From assembly GCF_022811845.1 (NCBI RefSeq), contig NZ_CP064266.1, positions 1,054,001 to 1,118,000 of the forward strand: DNA of 64,000 nucleotides. The letters run 5' to 3'. The DNA is from Bacillus pseudomycoides (GTDB lineage Bacteria > Bacillota > Bacilli > Bacillales > Bacillaceae_G). A program made the translations under genes and the position numbers. This document shows positions 59,757 to 64,000 of this stretch, piece after piece. The notes below the pieces were generated by a model. The model saw nothing but the letters and a program-made list of their open reading frames with translations, had not been told where the DNA came from and ran no database searches. Each line of letters starts with the position of its first letter. Positions within the stretch are counted from its first letter, which is position 1.

Positions 59757-60491
59757 ATGAAGCAAATGTTTCAATGGATGATTATATTCCTAAGTATTAC
59801 TACATGTTCGATATCTTATACTGAAGCAGCCACTAACTCCCCGCTTATACATGACTCTATGATTCAGGATGCGGCTCGTCCTCAAAAAATTGCATACTTA
59901 ACATTTGATGATGGACCAAACAAATACACCTCACAAATTTTAAACATCTTAAAACAAAAACAAGGAAAAGCAACCTTCTTTGTAATTGGTGGCAAAGCTT
60001 CACACTACCCACAAACAATGCAACGTTTCATAAAAGAAGGGCATTATATCGGCCTCCATAGCATGTCTCATGACGTGAAACGTCTATATACTGGTGATCC
60101 ATCCACTTTAATTACTGAAATGGAACAAACTCGTTCAATTGTCCACAGTACCACAAATTTGAATACACATCTTGTTCGCGTTCCATATGGTAGTATGCCT
60201 TATTTAAAAAAGAATTATCGTGATGCACTTGTGTCTGCTCAGTACAAAATGTGGGATTGGACAATCGATACATATGACTGGAAAAGTTATCGTAATCCTT
60301 CTGCTATACTAGAGCGAGTTATGAACCAAAGCGATGAACAAGTTGAAGTTATTTTAATGCATGATTCTAGCGTCACAGTGAAAATTCTTCCAAAGGTAAT
60401 TGACTATCTTAAGGCAAAAGGATATACACTTCTTCCCTATAACCCTTCCTCCCATTTAGAAGTAAACTTCTGGAAGGACACAAGATTGTAA
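59757..60491 (+). CDS. Secreted polysaccharide deacetylase (CE4 family)
   Basis: A 244-residue CE4 deacetylase with an N-terminal signal peptide (MKQMFQWMIIFLSITTCSISYTEA). Motif 1 is AYLTFDDGPNKYT (catalytic Asp and metal Asp), motif 2 is LHSMSHDVKRL (metal His pair), followed by RVPYGSMPYL, MWDWTIDTYDW and the final ILMHDSS. It probably removes N-acetyl groups from peptidoglycan or a wall polysaccharide, giving lysozyme resistance or polymer modification. The ATG at 59757 follows GAGGGTGAG; the frame extends 10 codons upstream. Confidence 0.9.
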   Translation: MKQMFQWMIIFLSITTCSISYTEAATNSPLIHDSMIQDAARPQKIAYLTFDDGPNKYTSQILNILKQKQGKATFFVIGGKASHYPQTMQRFIKEGHYIGLHSMSHDVKRLYTGDPSTLITEMEQTRSIVHSTTNLNTHLVRVPYGSMPYLKKNYRDALVSAQYKMWDWTIDTYDWKSYRNPSAILERVMNQSDEQVEVILMHDSSVTVKILPKVIDYLKAKGYTLLPYNPSSHLEVNFWKDTRL

Positions 60492-60547
60492 CAGCTTTAG
60501 TATAAATACTAGAGCTGTTTATACTGTTTATACTGTTTATACTTTTT
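60490..60547 (+). terminator. Terminator with an embedded 9-bp triple repeat
   Basis: AACAGCTTTAGTA...TACTAGAGCTGTT forms the hairpin. It runs into three perfect copies of CTGTTTATA (60515-60541) and then CTTTTT. The tandem copies may vary in number between strains. Confidence 0.6.
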
Positions 60548-60613
60548 CTCTTCCCACTCTTCCCATTTTTGTGTAAAATTTTAAATAGTGATGAAGTTTC
60601 GAGGTGAAGAAAA

Positions 60614-63289
60614 ATGAAACGAATGGACCTCATTTATAATGCAATGCAAACGGGGAATTACTCAGAAGGTGTAACAGCATCTGAACTCGCTACACTTCTA
60701 CAGCTAGACCGTGCAAATGTAAGCAGCGATTTAAATAAACTTGTGAAAGATGGTCGTTTATCTAAAACAGGAACACGCCCTGTCCGTTTCTATTTAGGAG
60801 CTAATCTTTATATGGAAACGCCTTCAAAAGATGACACTTCACTCGATGCCTTTGCAAGAGAAAATACAAGCCTCAAAATTGCGATTGAAAAAGCAAAGGC
60901 CGCTGTACTCTATCCTCCACATGGTATGCATACTTTACTACTTGGAGAAACAGGTGTCGGGAAATCTATGTTTGCTTCTTTAATGCATGAATACGCAATT
61001 GAAGTCAATCAGCTCAAAAAAGATGCGCCGTTTATCGTTTTTAATTGTGCAGATTATGCAAATAATCCACAGCTCCTGCTTGGACAACTGTTCGGGATTA
61101 AAAAAGGTGCTTATACTGGTGCAAGTGATCAAAACGGATTAATCGAAAAAGCCCATGAAGGAATTCTCTTTCTGGATGAAGTGCACCGCCTTCCTCCAGA
61201 AGGTCAGGAAATGCTATTCACGTTTATCGATCGCGGTGTGTATCGTCGCCTTGGAGAGACAGAGAACGAGCGCCGAGCACAAGTATTAATTATTACTGCA
61301 ACAACAGAAGAACCCAACTCTTTTTTACTCAAAACATTTACAAGACGAATTCCAATGACCGTAACGCTTCCACCACTTCGGGAGAGAACGCATCAGGAAC
61401 GCTTTGCCTTGCTACAACTCTTTTTTACCAATGAGGCGATTCGTCTGCGAAAAGAAATTCATGTCAGCCCGAATGCAATGCGTGCATTCGTCTTTTATCA
61501 ATGTCCAAATAACATTGGACAATTAAAAACAGATGTACAAATTGCCTGCGCGAAAGCCTATTCTGACTTCGTAACAAAGAAAAGAGACTATGTCCGCGTT
61601 TCTAGCACTGATTTGCCATGGTACATGAAGGAAGGCTTATTTATCGAAAGAAAAAGCCGTCATTTGTACCAAGTTCCAAACGAGACATTTGTGTTTACGA
61701 GTGACGAAGGATGGAGTAGACATAAAACAGAAGATACACGTTCTTCCATTTATGATTACATCGATCATAAATATGAAGAACTACAAGCACGCGGGATTGA
61801 AGAAGAAGAATTAGAATTATTAATAGACAATGATATACAAAGTTTTTTCGTTCATTATTTTAATCAAATATCAAAAAAGACAAATCATGAAAACGTCTTT
61901 AAAATTGTCGATCGTAATATTGTTTCTGTTTGCGAAAAAATCGCTGAACTAGCAGAAAAACAGTTATCTAAGACATTCGATGAAAAAATGTTTCTTGCTT
62001 TAAGTTTACATGTACAGACAACTCTACAACGACTGCACAGTGGGAAACAAATTCATCACCCACAACTCAATCAAATTCGTACGAAGTACAAAGAAGCCTT
62101 CTCGGTTGCTATGCAGTGTATTCATCTCTTAGAAGAAGAACTGCAAATCACAATGCCCATTGATGAAGCTGGATTTTTAACGATGTTTTTCGTCGTTGAT
62201 CCTATTCCTACTTCCCAAACAGAAGTAAAAGTATTAATTTTAGCTCACGGTAATGGTATCGCAACAGAAATGGCAAATGTCGCAAATGAACTTCTCGGTA
62301 TTGATGAAGTAGCAGGAATTGATATGCCGCTTCATGAATCACCGAAAGATTTCTTAGAACGAGTAAAAGTGTACATGAAAACGCTAGAACATATAAATGG
62401 ACTTCTCTTACTTGTCGATATGGGTTCACTTGCCTATATCGGGGATATACTAGAGACGGAATTTCATATCCCTGTACGCGTTCTCTCTATGACAAGTACA
62501 CCGCACGTACTAGAAGCAGCAAGAAAAGCGCAGCTCGGGTATTCATTAGACGCATTATATGAAACGGTGAAAAACTTAACACCATTTTATCTAAACGTAC
62601 AAGAGGAAAAGAAAAAACCGCTCGCTCCAATGAAATCCGTCATTTTAACAGCTTGTCTAACAGGAGAAGGAAGCGCGCTAGCTATTCAAAAAATGCTTGA
62701 AAACTATTTGCGATTCGATAAGGATTTAATAGAAATTATTCCAATTAGTATCGTTCATGAAAAAGATTTAACGAAAATGATCGAAAACATAAAGAAAGAA
62801 CGCAATATGATTTGTATTGTCACAAACTTTGATGTACAAGTACCCTGTTTAACGTATCATTTCCAGGACATCGTAAACTATAAAGCCATTCAACCAATCC
62901 AAGAATTAATTATGTATGAAGAAACATATGCAAAAATGGCTGATATTCTCGGGCAACAAATGCAGCGGAATGATGGAGCACTCATGATCAAAACAGTACG
63001 GTATGCATTAAATACAATTCAAGAGCTCATCTCCTTACAGTTAAATCCTGATAGTTTAATGGGAGTTATTTTGCATATGAGTTGTATGGTTGATCGGCTT
63101 CAAAAAGGAGAAAAACTCCTTCCCTACCCTGATAAAGAAACGCGTAGGCAAGATGAATATTGGATGTATATGAAAGTAAAAAAATCTCTGCAACCAATTG
63201 AAAACACGTTTGACGTGCAAATTCCAGATGATGAAGTTTTTTATGTAATAGACTTCTTCATAAAGAATCAACCAGAAAAAAAAGAATAA
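60614..63289 (+). CDS. LevR-type sigma-54-dependent activator with PTS regulation domains
   Basis: An 891-residue regulator. Order: N-terminal winged helix (SEGVTASELATLLQLDRANVSSDLNKL), AAA+ domain (about 75-320) with Walker A LLLGETGVGKSMFA, the sigma-54 contact loop GAYTGA (Tyr instead of the usual Phe) and Walker B GILFLDEVHRLP, then PRD1 (about 440-540), an EIIA-mannose-like domain (VKVLILAHGNGIATEMANVANELLG, with phospho-accepting His), an EIIB-like segment and PRD2 (LMGVILHMSCMVDRLQKGEK). Such proteins turn on a mannose-class PTS operon from a -12/-24 promoter and are controlled by PTS phosphorylation. No PTS genes lie in this window; its target is elsewhere or to the right. GAGGTGA precedes the ATG. 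Confidence 0.92.
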   Translation: MKRMDLIYNAMQTGNYSEGVTASELATLLQLDRANVSSDLNKLVKDGRLSKTGTRPVRFYLGANLYMETPSKDDTSLDAFARENTSLKIAIEKAKAAVLYPPHGMHTLLLGETGVGKSMFASLMHEYAIEVNQLKKDAPFIVFNCADYANNPQLLLGQLFGIKKGAYTGASDQNGLIEKAHEGILFLDEVHRLPPEGQEMLFTFIDRGVYRRLGETENERRAQVLIITATTEEPNSFLLKTFTRRIPMTVTLPPLRERTHQERFALLQLFFTNEAIRLRKEIHVSPNAMRAFVFYQCPNNIGQLKTDVQIACAKAYSDFVTKKRDYVRVSSTDLPWYMKEGLFIERKSRHLYQVPNETFVFTSDEGWSRHKTEDTRSSIYDYIDHKYEELQARGIEEEELELLIDNDIQSFFVHYFNQISKKTNHENVFKIVDRNIVSVCEKIAELAEKQLSKTFDEKMFLALSLHVQTTLQRLHSGKQIHHPQLNQIRTKYKEAFSVAMQCIHLLEEELQITMPIDEAGFLTMFFVVDPIPTSQTEVKVLILAHGNGIATEMANVANELLGIDEVAGIDMPLHESPKDFLERVKVYMKTLEHINGLLLLVDMGSLAYIGDILETEFHIPVRVLSMTSTPHVLEAARKAQLGYSLDALYETVKNLTPFYLNVQEEKKKPLAPMKSVILTACLTGEGSALAIQKMLENYLRFDKDLIEIIPISIVHEKDLTKMIENIKKERNMICIVTNFDVQVPCLTYHFQDIVNYKAIQPIQELIMYEETYAKMADILGQQMQRNDGALMIKTVRYALNTIQELISLQLNPDSLMGVILHMSCMVDRLQKGEKLLPYPDKETRRQDEYWMYMKVKKSLQPIENTFDVQIPDDEVFYVIDFFIKNQPEKKE

Positions 63290-63290
63290 A

Positions 63291-63333
63291 GTAAACATGC
63301 CCGTGAATATTAACATTCACGGGTATGTTTACT
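63291..63333. terminator. Bidirectional terminator between levR-like and CHRD genes
   Basis: GTAAACATGCCCGTGAATA and a near-perfect complement around a short loop, between converging genes. Confidence 0.85.
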
Positions 63334-63761
63334 TATCGACTCATGGATCGGCTATATTCTTTTATTTCCCCACGGAGTTCTCCTCTCGTAAATGTCCTTG
63401 TATGAACATTTACATATGCATTTGCTTCATCAATTGCCTGCACAAGATTCTCAAATGTCTTCCCTTGCAAGGGGCCTTCTTCTAAATCCTTAGTAGACAC
63501 CACGCCTGTTATCGTTCCTTCATTCACACTAATTCCATGCTTTACTGGTCCATATAAGAATAAAACCACTGGCCCAGTCTGATTTCCTTTCCCTAAATGA
63601 ATTTGACAAGATGTTACCTTCTCAAGATTTTTCAATATGACCCTATAATGTAGTTTTGTAAAATCACCATTAAAAATAAGCTCTGCAACCCCATAAGCCT
63701 TTGTTTTTACAGGAGGTAATTCATTACTGCCTTTCAGCTTAGCAACGAAATGTTTTGTCAT
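63333..63761 (-). CDS. CHRD domain protein
   Basis: A 142-residue protein consisting of one CHRD domain (the fold named after chordin): FVAKLKGSNELPPVKTKAYGVAELIFN, CQIHLGKGNQTGPVVLFLY, and the C-terminal AYVNVHTRTFTRGELRGEI. No signal peptide is visible. Bacterial CHRD proteins are of unknown function. AAGGAG lies about 12 nt before the ATG. Confidence 0.85.
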   Translation of the reverse strand: MTKHFVAKLKGSNELPPVKTKAYGVAELIFNGDFTKLHYRVILKNLEKVTSCQIHLGKGNQTGPVVLFLYGPVKHGISVNEGTITGVVSTKDLEEGPLQGKTFENLVQAIDEANAYVNVHTRTFTRGELRGEIKEYSRSMSR

Positions 63762-63986
63762 ACGAGCAACATTCTCCTTATATAAATTTCAAACTAATAC
63801 TGACGTCTCCTTTAACTAATTTATTGTTAGGACACGATTAATTATGACTCTTTCAGGAGCGCTTTTTATGAGATATCTGATTCCCCTTCGCAAATCTTTA
63901 CAAAAACATTACATAACAATCGTTCCTCATGCCGCACCGCTTCCTGTATAATGCACGTAGAATTGAAATTTCTTAGGAGGTCATCT

Positions 63987-64000
63987 TTGAAAACAATAGT
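63987..64000 (+). CDS. Start of a gene cut by the right window edge
   Basis: AGGAGG sits 6 nt before TTG AAA ACA ATA, and TATAAT lies about 35 nt further upstream. Only four codons are visible, so the product cannot be named. The rest of the gap from 63762 shows nothing else. Confidence 0.4.

Overview
This window is chromosomal DNA from a low-GC Gram-positive spore former, almost certainly Bacillus cereus sensu lato (cereus/anthracis/thuringiensis). The gene order largely follows the Bacillus backbone: yvcI-rapZ-yvcK-whiA-crh, trxB-yvcD, yvoF-ppaX-lgt-hprK, uvrBA, minJ, ctpB, ftsEX, cccB, prfB, secA, hpf, comFA-comFC, degV, yvyE-LCP, mnaA, tagO. Several families of 100-180 bp repeats lie between genes, as is typical of the B. 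cereus group. No tRNA, rRNA, CRISPR array, prophage or insertion sequence was seen. Species assignment is inference from proteins and repeats, not from a search.

Layout. 1-6953 is an accessory stress block: a flavo-diiron protein (cut by the left edge), a methyltransferase, a YwiC-like membrane protein, a di-iron Fe-S repair protein (Ric/ScdA), a Crp/Fnr regulator, a DUF1858 protein and a DUF438/hemerythrin/PAS gene broken by one stop codon. Five promoters in this block carry a CRP/FNR-type palindrome placed exactly 21 nt from a -10 hexamer, so the block looks like one regulon run by the resident regulator. 7048-10683 is the crh/whiA/yvcK/rapZ/yvcI operon. 10929-13785 is the lactate operon lutABC. 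14000-20671 holds a DUF368 lipid-carrier flippase candidate, trxB, a TPR-HTH protein and the yvoF-ppaX-lgt-hprK operon. 21991-26843 is uvrBA with a LexA-like box.

27007-36156 is mixed accessory DNA: a DUF4362 lipoprotein, an amino-acid permease, a MerR/TipAS regulator with a membrane protein, a YeiH/LysR divergent pair, a Vga/VmlR-like ABC-F gene behind an elaborate attenuation leader, and an ABC transporter reduced to a 174-residue remnant by an internal deletion. 36296-46976 is the cell-division, secretion and translation core (minJ, ctpB, ftsXE, cccB, prfB with its programmed frameshift, secA, hpf). 47444-55146 has a cold-shock gene, comFA/comFC without comFB, a CwlO-like hydrolase with a WalR box, HxlR, DegV, YvyE and an LCP protein. 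55208-60491 concerns cell-wall polysaccharide (UDP-GlcNAc 2-epimerase, a broken UDP-glucose dehydrogenase, TagO, a polysaccharide deacetylase). 60614-63761 holds a LevR-type sigma-54 activator with no PTS genes beside it and a CHRD protein.

The most interesting signals are the five-promoter regulon with constant geometry, the ABC-F leader (3-codon peptide, intrinsic terminator, Shine-Dalgarno-sequestering hairpin and a perfect palindrome over the -10), and three genes broken in different ways (DUF438, ABC transporter, UDP-glucose dehydrogenase).
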